A DNA stretch of 64,000 nucleotides from Rhytidiadelphus loreus. Taxonomy: Eukaryota; Streptophyta; Bryopsida; Hypnales; Hylocomiaceae. The translations under genes and the position numbers were made by a program. The stretch spans positions 73,675,093-73,739,092 of the forward strand of contig OX344763.1 of the NCBI GenBank assembly GCA_947034895.1. The letters are read 5' to 3'. The notes beneath the pieces were generated by a model. That model had not been told where the DNA came from. It saw only the letters and a list, made by a program, of their open reading frames with translations, and searched no databases. This document shows positions 1-12,299 of the stretch, one piece after another (within the stretch, counting starts at the first letter, position 1; each line of letters starts with the position of its first letter).

Positions 1-176
1 CATTGACGTTCACAAGAAGAACACGAAGCTGAGGGTACAAGTAAAAGGGACCGAAGGAGCTTGCAATACCCCTATCAGGTAACATCACTGAAATTTTTGG
101 CATGTTAATGTACATTGGTAGCTTATTGCACCCCAAGCCCCAGTCGTAGTACAGTTTTGAAAAGAAGTAGCAGTCA

Positions 177-677
177 TTGCAGGTAGTCCACATGAGGAGT
201 GACGATGTTGGGAGACCACACAGTAGGAGCATTGTAGTGTTGCTCCTTTCTAGTGGATTTAGACTTAGGACTGTGCATATGCCGACTATGTTCAGAGAAA
301 TGTCAAATACAGAAGCACAGGTGCAAATGCTACCTATATCATCAACCGAATCTGTGGGAGAATGCGTTAGTGGCGTGGATGTAGAGTCGCAAGCAGAGTT
401 CGGTGATGCAAAGGACATTGATCTTCTAGGTCAGCAGGAAACTCATTTCATAGCATACTTAGAGTGCATGGTTTTCTGCCACAAAGACCATATGCGTTGG
501 TATGACTTAGGATTGGTTTCCACTAAAAACTTCATGCCCGAGACTATTGACAATGTGTACCACAGCAACACATACACTATGTCATGGTTCTATAATGGAG
601 TGTATCCTTTTGAAAGTTTGGAGGATGCATATGATTCGTGGTTGGAAGAACAAGTTCAATTAGCAATGACTAATTGA
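177..677 (+). CDS. CACTA-associated accessory ORF, 3' exon, copy 1
   Basis: The frame is open for about 166 codons and ends in TGA at 675-677. I recognise no domain. Its C-terminal ~75 residues (LGQQETHFIAYLE through SWLEEQVQLAM) align by eye with an ORF at 52293-52718 on the minus strand: both read (F/L)xxYLExxV, HMxxY, GLV, F(L/M)P, T(I/M)D, YPF and a final W/E-rich stretch. In both places it lies about 1.8 kb upstream of a tnp2-type CACTA transposase on the same strand, so it is very likely an element-encoded gene. The sequence is acidic and aromatic-rich. TTGCAG ending at 182 resembles a 3' splice site, so the true exon probably starts at 183 and the initial methionine lies upstream. An open stretch at 2-78 ends in CAG|GTAACA, but I found no phase-compatible join. 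Function unknown. Confidence 0.55.
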   Translation: MQVVHMRSDDVGRPHSRSIVVLLLSSGFRLRTVHMPTMFREMSNTEAQVQMLPISSTESVGECVSGVDVESQAEFGDAKDIDLLGQQETHFIAYLECMVFCHKDHMRWYDLGLVSTKNFMPETIDNVYHSNTYTMSWFYNGVYPFESLEDAYDSWLEEQVQLAMTN

Positions 678-2533
678 AAGCTTGCAGTAAATAGTATAAG
701 ACATTATCTATGCGTACTAGTATGACAGTTCAGTGAGGAAGTCCAATACGTCCACATGTCCATAGTGCAGTGTTGAGAAATGAAGCACTACGTCCGAGTG
801 CACACTGTACATATTGTAAATGACCGCGGTATGAACGTCTATTAGCAGGCAGGAACATGTAGTCTATGATGAAGCATATATAAGATATGAAGCACATTTT
901 GCAATTGCAATTTCATTTCTACCTTTTCATGATCGTACCTTACATAATGGGTAACTTGCATTGCTATGTTCAATTTCATATACCTTAATGAGCATGTGCA
1001 TATGGAAAGGCTTTGATCAGTCAAAGAAGCAATTTCTGGTGTATCCCTTTCATTAGCAAATTCACGAACGGATACTTGCATTGGATAACTTTGTATGAAT
1101 GGTCTAACGGTAGCAATGTATTACTTACATGTTCGTGATGTCTCAGTATATTGTGTGTTGCCTGGACTACAGATGCTGCTTGCCGATTCCGTTCAAGAAC
1201 TGCAGATTTGAAGTAGTTATCATGGAAGTTCACGAATTGCTTTGAGCGCACAGCAGGTACGAAATGCAAGTTCCATTACATTTTCCGTATCAGCACCTTC
1301 TGAACGCTATGTGGATTAAATAACACAGTAAGGTAGGTATTGCAGATGTAGGCAGCAACGACGTTGACAGTAACTTTCGAAAATATAGGAGGGATAAAAT
1401 TTGTGCTATTTATAAACTAATTCATACATGCATGCTTCACATCCATTGCAGTGCATTCCTATGAGAAATTTTGTGCAGACTTTCAAATGCTGCATTCTCA
1501 TACGGATGTCCATGAACAATGGCAATTGAAATTATTCTGTATGCATTACAATGTGGGACTTAGAAGTTTATTTTTGTGTACGTTGTGTGGTACTCCTAAA
1601 CCATAAAACTATGAAAAAGGGCTTCTGCTAATAATACTGAAGACGCAGAACCGTGAACTTCTGTACATATGAAATATATATATATCACTAGCGCTAGCTT
1701 AATCCAAAGAAGATGAAGACAATGACTTGCAAAAATGCTTTACATTTGGCCGTGATTGTCAACAATATATACATTTTCTATTAGAACGCTATCATCATTT
1801 CCGTGATTTCAGGTGAATTGAAGAAGTTGCACATGTTCAAACTTCGGCAAAGTCTTGCACATTAGAAAGTACAGGAATTGTAGCAAAAACTAGCTCATGA
1901 GCTCTCGTTAATTGGAAATGCAGCAAACACTTGTTTATGAATTGTATCATATGATTATATATAGTACTGTTTCCTAAGGATTCAATCATATTTGCATTGA
2001 TTTCATTATGACAAAGTATCCCCCTTCGATGCCATTGGAAAACTTTAGAAGTTTACATTTGAACTTGGAGGAGAACTATAGCTAAAATTTGATTTTCATG
2101 GATTCTTTCTTTCAAAATTAGAAGGCTTCCGAAGAATTTCAGTCCTACTCCAGAAACACAACATTACCTATAATGATTACAATAGCTTTACAGAATACTA
2201 GATTACAAGAAGGAAAATTGTATACTTGATTTTGTTTTCTAGCTACACTGGTTTCTGTACATGCACCTTCTACTACATATTGACGTACATGTTGTATATC
2301 TCTTACTATTTGTAGTCTGAGCATGTGCATTAGTTGCAGAACGCACACGTAATACACAAATGAAAATGAGCAAGTCTACAACTGCAATGAACTACATTTG
2401 ACTGACATACTAAATGCCTTTTATGTTTGAAATGCATGCAGCACTTGCATGTTCAAGTGTTCTTTGAAGAATGCAAAGCTCGTAGTTTTGTTTTTCGGGC
2501 TTCAAATCAAGACGTATAGGAAGCACTGTCAAT
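678..2533. other. spacer between accessory ORF and tnp2 gene, copy 1
   Basis: No convincing coding frame on either strand. It corresponds in position and size to 50470-52292 in the second copy. It probably holds the tnp2 promoter and leader. An alternating TA tract lies near 1675-1685. Confidence 0.4.
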
Positions 2534-5500
2534 ATGCCTGTACATTCTGTTCTGCGACCCGCGACAATCCGCATTTCTAGTGACGGACGAACGCTACGTC
2601 ACATTCCAGTGGGGGACTTGATTTTGGAAACGGAGTTGCGAGTAGCAACGGAGCATAACATAAGAGCATACCGATGCCCTTGTAGGGACTGTCATGGCGG
2701 ACGGCGCAAGAGTATAGACATAATTAGAAAGCACCATACTGCAGTTGGTCGTGATCCCTTTCTAATGAAGTCCATGATAGGAGGTGATCCTCCAAATGGA
2801 TATCCACGTCGAGGAATATGGATAGAAGATGACGTATTTGATGATGACGTCGTCCAGGTTGATGCACAAGCGGAGGGAATATTCAATGAAAACCAGGACA
2901 TACCAAATGACGATGTACCTAACGTGCTCGAAGAAGAAGGTATGCATCGTAGCAACCCTGCACTCGATGAATTACATGAGGTACAACGTCAAGTCATGGA
3001 GGCTTTGGATAGAAACGACGTACTACACCGCGATGCTGTTGGAGTCGTAGACGTCGAAGACAACGAGGACAACAATGGAGACACATTGGATGGACTAGAA
3101 GACTTGTATGATCAAGCAACGACGCCACTGTATGTGGGGTCCAAAACTAGTGTGGTTTCAGCAACTATCATCATAATGAATATGTGTGCAGTGTTTCGTG
3201 TCAGCAATAGGTTCACGGACGAGCTACTACGGTATTTGTCGGAGGATTTGTTGCCAGCAGAGAACAAATTGCCGGGTACTCACTATTTGGCTAGAAGAAA
3301 CATTCGTAGGTTGGGCTTAAATTATAGAAACATCCATGCGTGCCCAGATGGATGTGTTCTTTTCGACAACGAGTATGCAGATTTGAGTTGCTGTCCTAAG
3401 TGTTCTAAATCGCGTTGGGTGGATGGCACGGATGCAATTCCAGTGAAGATTGTACGACATTTTCCACTCATTCCTAGACTGAAGCGCATGTGGCGGTCAA
3501 CGGAAATAGCGCGCATGTTGACTGGTTATACGAAGCATGTTAGTGAAGACGGCATCATGCGCTCAGTAGTAGACAGCCCAGCATGGAAGCATGTCGACAC
3601 GGATGCTGCTTTCAACAACTTTGGACTGGAAAAAAGGAACATGCACTTGGCGTTAGCGTTGGATGGCGTCAACCCATTCAAATTGAGTAATACTAATTGG
3701 TCAACATGGCCCGTGCTCATATTGATATATAATTTTTAGCCGTGGTTTGTTACAAAGAAGTTTTTCATTTCGTTGTACATTCTTATATCAGGAAAGATGT
3801 CGCCAACGTCCAAGAACATTGACGTCTACGTACGTCCACTACTGAAAGAGTTGCAAGAATTGTGGGCAGGTGTCCCAGCAGTAGATTTCTCTCAACCAGA
3901 AGGCTCTCGAGGATTCACAGTCCGTGGATTGTTGATGTGGACCATCTCTGATTATCCGGCATATGGCCTAATATCAGGCCTATGTTGTAAGGGTTATAGA
4001 GGGTGTCCATGTTGTGGACCCGAAACAGAGTCCAGAATGGCCAAAACAGGGGATATTTTAGCGAATGGACGCATTCGTGGTTCTAAGGTTGTATACGGTG
4101 GAATGAGAAGGTACCTTAGTCGACAACATCCATATCGATGCAACAGAAGATTCAATGGTCAAGTGGAGCAACGTTGTACACCACTGGTAATGTCAGCTTT
4201 GGACGTCATAAGATACGTAGGGTGGCGACAGTCATACCTTGATCTAGGCGGAAAGGAAAATGGAAAGGCAGACCCTGTACATTGCACGGGCGTGAAACGA
4301 TTGAGTGGATTCTACGAACTCCCTTACTAGCAGGTTTGTATATTATTCAAATGTCATTGTATTCAAAAGTAATTTTTTTTAACAACATAACTGAATAACA
4401 TGTTTTGAGTGTATACCCAGTGCTAGGGAAAATGTCTTGTTTGTGTGCCTACTACAAAGTACAAACTCCTCAATGTAGGAAGTACAATGTATTGTGAACA
4501 TGAGTATGTCATATTTTTTGTATTCAATAAAAAACTAAAGTTCTAGTACGTTTTGGGGCTATATACATTGTGTTATATGTGCATTTAATTAGTAAGTGTT
4601 ACATTGAACGTGCATGTGGCATATGATGTCTAAAGAGGCCATAGGAAATGTACTAATGTATAGAATGTCATCATTGTTAACAGCATTTGTTGGAGCGACA
4701 CCTTCTTGATCCAATGCATTGCGAGAAAAATTTGTGTGAGAATATTGTGAAGACTATTATGGGTCTTCAAGACAACGCAGGCAGTCGTCAAGATGCTCAA
4801 GATTTAGATATCCGGGAAGAGATTTGGTTGCAAGCTGGAGCACGAGGGCACGATGAATACTACATGCCTCACCCGCCATATATAATGAAACCAGAAGAAC
4901 GGAAGGAGTTTGTAGACATCATCACAAACATTCGCACGCCTTCAAATTACGTTGGCTCCATTCACAAGAGATTCATGGATGGTAAACTACAATACATGAA
5001 AACACATGACTATCATGTCCTCATGCAACAGGTACAATACAAAACCATAAGTGTATGCATTTAACTGTTATACTAGGGCCGTAGATGGATTGAACACATG
5101 TTCACATGAATAATGGTTTATGTAGAAAATTGGATGAGCCTTCCAACCTTCATGTATGCACAATTCATTCTTTGTATGAGCTACATTGCTTACAAACTCA
5201 ATGACACTGAAGTAAGTATATGATGTAAACATTTCATAGGTGCATTCATTAAACAACTTTTAATGTTAATAATAGTAGTTGTTGAATATGGACATTTGAA
5301 CTGAAGCACTACTATGTGTAGAACAATGCATTTGTACATGGCTTCAGAAGACGCTTGAATTAAATGTTCTAAAGGGCAATGTTCTCTATTTTGCAGATTC
5401 TTCCCGTGGAAGTACAAAACGTCCTTCCAGAAAATGTACGGAGTGCAATAATTCGAATATCTCGAGTATTTCAAAAGCTTTGTGAGAAAGAGGTGCGTCA

Positions 5501-7104
5501 TTCAGAGAAAGATGAACTCATGCACAATGTGATCATGGCGACATGCGAGTTAGAAAAAAAGTTTCCACCAACATTTTTTAACATCATGTCGCATCTTCCA
5601 GTGCATCTAGTGCAACAACTTTTTGTATGCGGACCAGTGCACTGCCGTTGGATGTATCCTATCGAGAGGTACATGAAGACATTGAAGGATTATGTCCGAA
5701 CATACGCACATCCTGAGGGCAGCATTGCTGAAGGGTACCGCATGGATGATACTCTTGGCTTCTGTACAAAGTACATGAAGCAATATAGAGGAACGAGACA
5801 TCGAGTTTGGGATGCTGAGGAAGACGCAACTATGAATGATGAGGTCCTCCGCTCTAGTGAACGTGCGAAACGTAAAATGTCGAACGAGATGCGGAACTTT
5901 GCACATGCTTTTGTTCTCGACAATGCAGTGAGTTTGGAAGTTTTGCGCCAGTAAGTACTTATACCATACAATGCAATGTTAAATGAATGTATACTTGTAC
6001 ATGCATTGGTGTTGCGTTGAATACTACCTTTTATATGGTTGTAGTTGTAGAACATAATAACAAAAGCATGCATGTAACATATAGTAGACATCATGTGTAC
6101 TAACATAGGAACACAGTTTTGTATTGTGGAAAGTGCATTACATGACATGTCTTCCACAGACCATAACAACAATACCTGAACTGATTGTAGTGTTACGTGC
6201 AGAATAACATTGAGTGCATTACGCTTATAGCAACGTATGAAAATGACGTTTAATGTGCAGAGATTATGTCATTCAAAAGGGCAAACGTTGGGAAGAACGG
6301 GAGGCCTTCCGCTTGGAGTGTCGCCGCCGCCGTCCTCCACAGCAACCAAGATATCCACCTGAATTAGCTGAATTTCCGAGTTTTCCAAGTTGGTTGAGGG
6401 AAAAAGTAGATGCTGCTGAATTAGCAGGTGAAGACATTGAAAACGACATTTTGCAGTACAGTCGTCCGCCTGAACGGTATGCAACCTCGCATCGCCACAT
6501 GTATGCTTGTGGGATGCATCTGCGCGTTCGCAGTTCTGAAGTTGGACTTGTAACTCGTGATTCGGGTGTGGTGGCGTCATTTACAAGTCAACTGAGATGG
6601 GGCCTTCAGCAGGGATGCCCCATTGAGAGAACTGATGATTACGTTGGGTATATAGAAGAAATTTTAGAGTTGGATTATCGCAATCATTGCACGACAGTGC
6701 TATTGTGCGATTGGATTCGGAACTCTCAAGACACACGCTATGCAAATGTACAGAGGGACAAATATGGATTCACTGTTGCAAACTTCAACCGCATGGATGG
6801 AAAGGTACACGCCGATTCCTTTGCATTCCCATTACATTGCCAACAGGTGTTTTTTTCAGATGACCCCAACAAACTCGGCTGGAAGGTGGTTTGTAGAACT
6901 GATGTTCGCGGTAGACGTGGACAATTACAGCTTCCAGATTCACAAAACCGCATCATCGATGTTGGAAACGACGCAGACTTTATAGGCTTGCAGCCGATAC
7001 TGCTGGCAACTGAGCCTGAACGACGACCAGCAATGGTAGGGGGTACGTACATCACGGTATCTTCTGAAAGAGCAACAGAAGAAACTGCAGACGTGCAGCA
7101 GTAG
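2534..7104 (+). pseudogene. CACTA (En/Spm) tnp2-type transposase, copy 1, near-intact
   Basis: Four exons with canonical boundaries: 2534-4333 (donor GTTTGT), 4684-5031 (AACAG|CAT, donor GTACAA), 5397-5950 (TTGCAG|ATT, donor GTAAGT) and 6261-7104 (GTGCAG|AGA). The phases join and total 3546 nt, about 1181 codons plus stop. Order: an N-terminal CPCRDC motif like the transposase-associated domain; a GYTKHVSEDG/SPAWKHVD block; LALDGVNPFKLSNTN; WTISDYPAYG; CPCCGPETES; LLDPMHCEKNLCENI; LEKKFPPTFFNIMSHLPVHL and GPVHCRWMYPIERYM (DUF4218-like); and a DUF4216-like tail with QVFFSDDPN and W-K-VV. These are the ordered landmarks of Transposase_21 proteins. Two TAG codons break it. One at 3737-3739 replaces Glu by comparison with copy 2. 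The other at 4328-4330 replaces the Trp of ELPYWQ. No frameshift was seen. Confidence 0.9.
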
Positions 7105-7832
7105 CAAAAATGTTGTACTCTTGTAATAGTGTCATAATGTATGAAACAGTGGCTCGTTAACTGCTGCATTTTGAAACGCATATTTGTAAGCAAAGTTTGT
7201 TTGTTCATTAGTTTTTGCGCACGGTGACAATCATAGTCTTTGTTCCTAGATGAAGAGATTGTTATAAATAAATAAATAAAAAATGTCTTCTGCTAACAAA
7301 TGTAAGAGACGTATGCGTGTAATACAATATGTTCCAAACTGTACTGCTACTGTGCATGTGAAAGGGGTGAATATGGGCATGTTGTAATAATGAATACAAA
7401 TATACAGTATTGTCCAAATTTGTAAAAGGAATTTTATAATACAGTACAGTAAAAACAAGACGGTATTCAAACCTGAAGAATGGTACTCCTCCCCACATCT
7501 TTTCCAAAAGTTCAATACAATATAAGAGTTTGTACATTTGAATGTATAAAGTATAATCTTGAACATTAGATGAGATTCTAGGGTCCAAGAACGCCGTTTC
7601 AGGGCCATTCCCGGAACTCTTCCCCCAGCAGTGAAACAACGCTGCTATCAGGGATTTTTTGGGTCAAAAAATAAAATAAAATAAAATAAAGTCTTCAAAT
7701 GCCAAACACAAGGGGTTTTTTTTTTTTTTTAATGACGTGGCAGTCTCCATGCCACATCAGACAGCTGTTGTGCAACGCAAGGAACGCCATTTTCGCGATT
7801 CTAGCATTTGGGAATTAACGGCCCTGTGGAGG
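7105..7832. other. 3' flank of tnp2 copy 1
   Basis: No gene seen. An A-rich AATAAA-type cluster at about 7264-7280 could serve as a polyadenylation signal. Short homopolymer tracts lie at about 7665-7730. I could not find a CACTA right terminus paired with this transposase in the interval. Confidence 0.35.
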
Positions 7833-8046
7833 AGTCTCATTAGATGCACTAGAAGAAAACTGCGTTGGAAATAACAGTTTTGCGTGGGCTGAAATTTGTT
7901 GAAACATACATTTCCAATGCAGAAATCTATGTTGGAATGCATTTTAACACAAATTTCTGCATTGGAAACGTGGGTTTCAACAAATTTCAGCCCACGCCAA
8001 ACTGTAATTTCTAACACAGTTTTCTTCTAGTGCATCTAATGAGACT
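7833..8046. mobile_element. small inverted-repeat element (MITE-like), CACTAGAAG ends
   Basis: Inverted repeat. The left arm runs AGTCTCATTAGATGCACTAG and the right arm is its complement ending ATCTAATGAGACT. CACTAGAAGAAAACTG at 7847 and its complement ending 8032 look like CACTA termini, but the inverted homology continues 14 bp beyond them on both sides, so the real ends may be AGTCTC/GAGACT. No clear target-site duplication. Inner arms share GGGCTGAAATTTGTTGAAAC. Confidence 0.6.
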
Positions 8047-8400
8047 ACAACTGAAATGGTAGTATTTAGTGGCAATTGACATCTACAAATGCAGTTTGAC
8101 TTATAGGTAGTGGTACCTTCATTCATTTATACATGAACTCCTACATTTCACTATTCATTTTCATAGCATAGAGGTCAATGTATATTACAAAAATCATTAC
8201 GAATCTTTTTCTTTTTTTGGTTTTATGATCACATAGGATTTCAATGCTAGGCAACTTCAGGATTGCTGAAAGAATGAATTTGAAGATTTTCTATACACCG
8301 CCACTATGTATGGGTACAGTGAAGCGTAGAAGCGTGCACATTATTTATCATTTCCATGAAGACAATCAATAATTACTCAAAAATTCCTATTTTTTTTTTT
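8047..8400. other. AT-rich intergenic sequence, nothing recognised
   Basis: No open frame or repeat boundary that I can support, apart from short T tracts. Confidence 0.3.
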
Positions 8401-9345
8401 AACTGTAAACGCCAGAGGCCATATTTTCACCAAAACAGCTCCGGTCCGGAACTGTCATTTCTAGGACAAGTACCGCACTTGAACGAACTTACATTTTCTA
8501 TAAACATGTAACAGTAGGATATTTTATTAGTATAAGTATTTTGAATGTGTGCAAAATTTCAGAATTTTGCACACTGTACAGTGCAAGATATTAACATTTG
8601 AAGTCCAAAAAATAATTTTTTGGGCCCTTTTAAATTATAGGGAACTGCACTATAGAAGGTCCAAAATGATTGTTACTATTTGGATTCCTTCATCAACGCC
8701 AATAGGCTATATGCTTTAAAATTTTATGATCATGTCAAATTGTACAACATATAGTAAAAAAATATTAAGTGCAAAGAAGTAGAGAATTTAAGAAAATAAT
8801 GAATTCCTAGCAATTTATTTATGGAATTGGAAAATGCCAATGCCAATGGTTGTAATGTTGTATTGTCCAATATACACCTTATTCTTTTATTTATTTCCAA
8901 AAATATTTAAAACTGAGTTATATGAAGATTTGTCAAAGTTCATATTCAAGTACTTCTGCAATGTCGTAACTACACAAAAACTAACCAAAACTGAAATTCT
9001 TCATAACTTTCATCGTAGATAGCAATTAGAATGTAATGATTGACAACTTTCCACATATATATAAATCTCAATATTGAATTTCAAATTCTTTTTCTTAAAC
9101 AGTTATTTTTGAAGAAGATTTACGTTCTGCTCAGGTTGCCCGCCAAACACTTTGAACTACATATCATGCTATAAGTTCTGAACCATGTAGTCAAGAAAAT
9201 GTTAAATATGTTGGGCCTCACATTTACTCCAAGGTCACATGTTGTGTGCAAATTGTGTGGGAAAAAAAATGCGTGAGAAGGTTATGAGGTACCCAAAATT
9301 GCTCTGTTGTCAAAAAACACGATTTGGCCATTCAAGGGATAAACT
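8401..9345. repeat. diverged ~0.95-kb repeat, copy 1
   Basis: Shares ordered short blocks with 37269-38191: AACTGTCATTTCTAG followed by ACAAGTACC near the left end, then GGGAACTGCAC-like, GTACAACATATAG, GGAATTG, CAATGGTT, CATAACTTT and finally CAAAAAACAC near the right end. No coding capacity. A third, partial copy lies at about 34001-34560. Its ends are less clear than in the 37-kb copy. Confidence 0.5.
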
Positions 9346-10398
9346 AAATTTACTTTAAAAATCAATACAATGTTCTCCAATTTTTTTTTTCAAAATATCA
9401 TATAGTCAAACAATTTTTTTAACTGCTTTATAGATATGAACTTCATTTTCTGAATATTGACATTGGTTTTATGGTCCACATAATTTGTATCTCAACAATT
9501 TAATTAAGAAGACAATGGACACGTTGTTCCTTCTTCATGATTCACGGCTTAACTTTCCATCATTGCAATTGTCATACATGTGCTCAATACTGTTGATGAA
9601 GACATGGTACTTCAATTCAACAAATGTAACATAGGATTTGTGAATTTAATTATGTAAAAATAAAGGTCAACTTCATTGACTTGGAGACCTTCTCTACTAA
9701 TATGAACAGAAATATTTTAGTTCCTATTTTTGAGTATACAAGAGAGTATGGAAGGGCTCAGAAGTTGGCACACATATGAAAAACTGCTAATTCTAAATAG
9801 GCATATGTAATTGTTGTAGAGAAAAATTATTTTTCAAATTAGGCTTTATACTATTATGTATAAAATAATTACTTCAATAATTATTGGTAGAAATTTTGTC
9901 AAAGGAGTTGCGAAGTGAATACAAAAAATGTGTTTTAAATAATTCATTCAATAATGAGTCTCATTCTTACCTTAGCCGCACAGATTTTATTGCTTGGGCC
10001 TTCACAGACAATTAAATGTGAAGTGGTCCCACCCTACATCAATGTAGGCAACGAAATTTTCAAAGCATACAAGTGCAATACCTGCCACTATTTTTTTTTA
10101 CCATTTTTCAGCTCTTACTATGAACCCACAGTAAGTTCAGAAAACTTTACTACAGTGAAATCGAACCTCTCAGCTGACGTGGCAATGGCTTGTTTGAAGT
10201 TGCGTTTTTGAAAACATAAAGACATTGAATGCAATGTCTACAAAAACAGCAACGTCTGACAAAACGTCATCATGTTTGTGCACAGACATCCAAGTGTCAT
10301 CTAAAACATGGACCAAAAATGTGCCTCCCAAACCCTCAAAACCTTTGACAACATGATGTCAAGGAAAACAATAACCGTTTTTCCGGAACGACACTAAA
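9346..10398. other. AT-rich sequence ending in a CACTA-like terminus
   Basis: No gene found; the 85-codon frame at 9954-10211 has no recognisable features. Part of this stretch may be the body of a degraded element whose right terminus is at 10399-10418. Confidence 0.3.
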
Positions 10399-10418
10399 AA
10401 CACGGGTTTCTTATAGTG
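10399..10418. mobile_element. orphan CACTA right terminus
   Basis: ACACGGGTTTCTTATAGTG matches the right end of the MITE at 45425-45660 (ACACGGGTTTCTCATAGTG) except for one base. A left terminus could not be located, so only the end is annotated. Confidence 0.45.
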
Positions 10419-10876
10419 GGGCAAGTTTGGTTTTAAAATTTTTCTCAAAATATATAATGCAACATGGATCCCAAAAAATTTGAGAAAATTTCAACCCAAT
10501 GACAATTCAAGTTGGCTTGAAGAAAGCTTTTATTGTAAAAGAATTTTGGAATCAAGCTTGACTTGATATCTCACAAAATTCAACCTAATCTGAGAGCTTG
10601 CAATTGCGTATAGTGTCACTGAAAAGCATTTGAATTTATTCTGCTAGAATTCACCTACATTGCAGCGAACACACTTGCATCAACTGAAATGTCTAAGAAA
10701 GAAATGGGTTCACAACTTCACAAGCACACATGGTCACAAATGCATGCCACATGGCCACACATGCATATATTGTGCCTTCACAAGATCCAGTCTTGTGAAT
10801 TTTTTCGTTACCAGTTGCATAACATCGTGAGGAAGGAAAGAAAACAACAACTTCACTTATCCTCACAGTAACATAA

Positions 10877-11033
10877 CACTATAAGAAACTTGCATTTTAG
10901 TTGGCGTTTTGTAATTTTTGCAGACGGATTTTAGGTGACATCAGAAAAAACACAAGTTGTTTTTTTTGACATCACCTAAAATCCGTCTACAAAAATCACA
11001 AAACGCCAACTAAAATGCAAATTTCTTATAGTG
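10877..11033. mobile_element. CACTA-type MITE, 157 bp
   Basis: Begins CACTATAAGAAACTTGC and ends with the near-complement CAAATTTCTTATAGTG. Arms of about 70 bp are almost perfect inverted repeats around a T-rich centre and include GGCGTTTTGTAATTTTTG. Flanking trinucleotides are TAA and GAA, so a 3-bp duplication is possible only with one mismatch. Related in sequence to the element at 45425-45660. Confidence 0.8.
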
Positions 11034-11170
11034 GAAATAAAGGGTCAAAATGAGGTGAATCCTGTTTCCTAATGTTATAGGTTATGGAAATTAAAACCAC
11101 CTATGATAAAACAAAATGTATTCAAAGTTAGTGCAAGGTGACAAGTTTCTAAAACAATTAATGTGTTAAC

Positions 11171-11917
11171 CTAATATTCTTCAAAGTTCTGGAGACCCAT
11201 TTTCAAGTACTGCTAAAATTTGCTCATATACTGTTCAAACACTGCACTTGTTGCATATGTAAACACTTTGATTGAGAGCATAGTTTCCTCATGGACAGTG
11301 GCACTGCGGCAAGTAAAGACAAGAGGGAACAATCCCATCATATTGTTTGCATATTGTACCACACCATACTTTGTCACCTCTGCTGCACCTAACTTTTGAA
11401 TTATGACCTGCATATAGAGTTTAAAAGATCGTGTGAGCTTGATTGTATATGAACAAGCAATAAGCAAAACACAACAACTGCAAGTATTTCAAAAAGTATA
11501 CAGATTTACAATCAACTATTGAGATTTCATGCTAGCATATACGATATTTATACTCACAAAGACGAAAATTGTTGACTAAATTAGTAGCTCCACAGGCAAG
11601 GACCAAATTATAGAGGTAGAGGTAGACTCCACAAGCAAACATATTGACAGTTTCATCCAATTTAACTTTGATACATGTACTACAAAGTCAAATATATAAC
11701 ACAGAAGGCAAGCTTACAATGAGAGTGAAAAAATGGCCTCATAACAGACAATCAACAAACTACAAAAGAACCACAAATGTAACTCACTTGTAGAACATCA
11801 CATAGGAAGGCCTGCAATTCACTCTGCTTCTCTCGGTCATTGGAAGAAAGCACAGCCATCTCTAAAGTAATGTTGAGTTTCTGCATGATAGTTGCATAAT
11901 AATAGAAGTAGTGTCCT
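11171..11917 (-). pseudogene. importin beta-1 pseudogene, 3' exons
   Basis: Two exons on the minus strand. The upstream one (11788-11917) reads LNITLEMAVLSSNDREKQ and SELQAFLCDVLQ and ends at a GTGAGT donor. The next (11171-11407) follows a TGCAG acceptor and reads VIIQKLGAAEVTKYG, MMGLF, CRSATVHEETMLSI and YLKMGLQNFEEY, the order found in plant importin subunit beta-1, a HEAT-repeat nuclear import receptor. It is broken by a frameshift near 11890, a TAG after YMSKF and a TAG after NFEEY. Spliced exon boundaries show it is not a processed copy. The rest of the C-terminal half was not found downstream. The 380-bp intron holds nothing else recognisable. Upstream exons lie at 20939-21415, beyond the insertion at 11918-20938. 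Confidence 0.85.
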
Positions 11918-12299
11918 TGTCGCAACACAGGGCAAGCAATTTCCTGGTTATACCTCCAAAATCACTCTAGAGCATAATAAAATGACCCTAAAGATCGAAC
12001 CCATGAGATTCTATAAAGTATCTAACTTTATCAAGACTGTAAGCTAAATAAGTACCCAAAGTCCACATTCCAGTCGTAGATTTAAAACTAGAAATAATAC
12101 AACACACAAAAAACTACCACCGGATCTCCAATCACTTTCCGGTCTATCAAGCTATCCAGTTCGTAAAACTATCTTACCCCTAGGATCCTTCCAATTCCGG
12201 TCCTAGGTACTGTAAGTATTTCTAACTCCACCCTTAAGTCAGAAAGTTGCACACAAGTTCTAGTGGCATAAGTAATGGTTCAAATGGGTGAATTGTAAA

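Noticed and set aside
3737..4330. TAG read as sense (recoded genetic code) in tnp2 copy 1
   Set aside because: Other genes here use TAG, TAA and TGA as lesions or natural stops, and TAG replaces two different residues (Glu and Trp), so nonsense mutation is simpler.
9954..10211. 85-codon ORF with CNTCHYFF
   Set aside because: Isolated, no homologous copy in the window, no neighbours and AT-biased composition.
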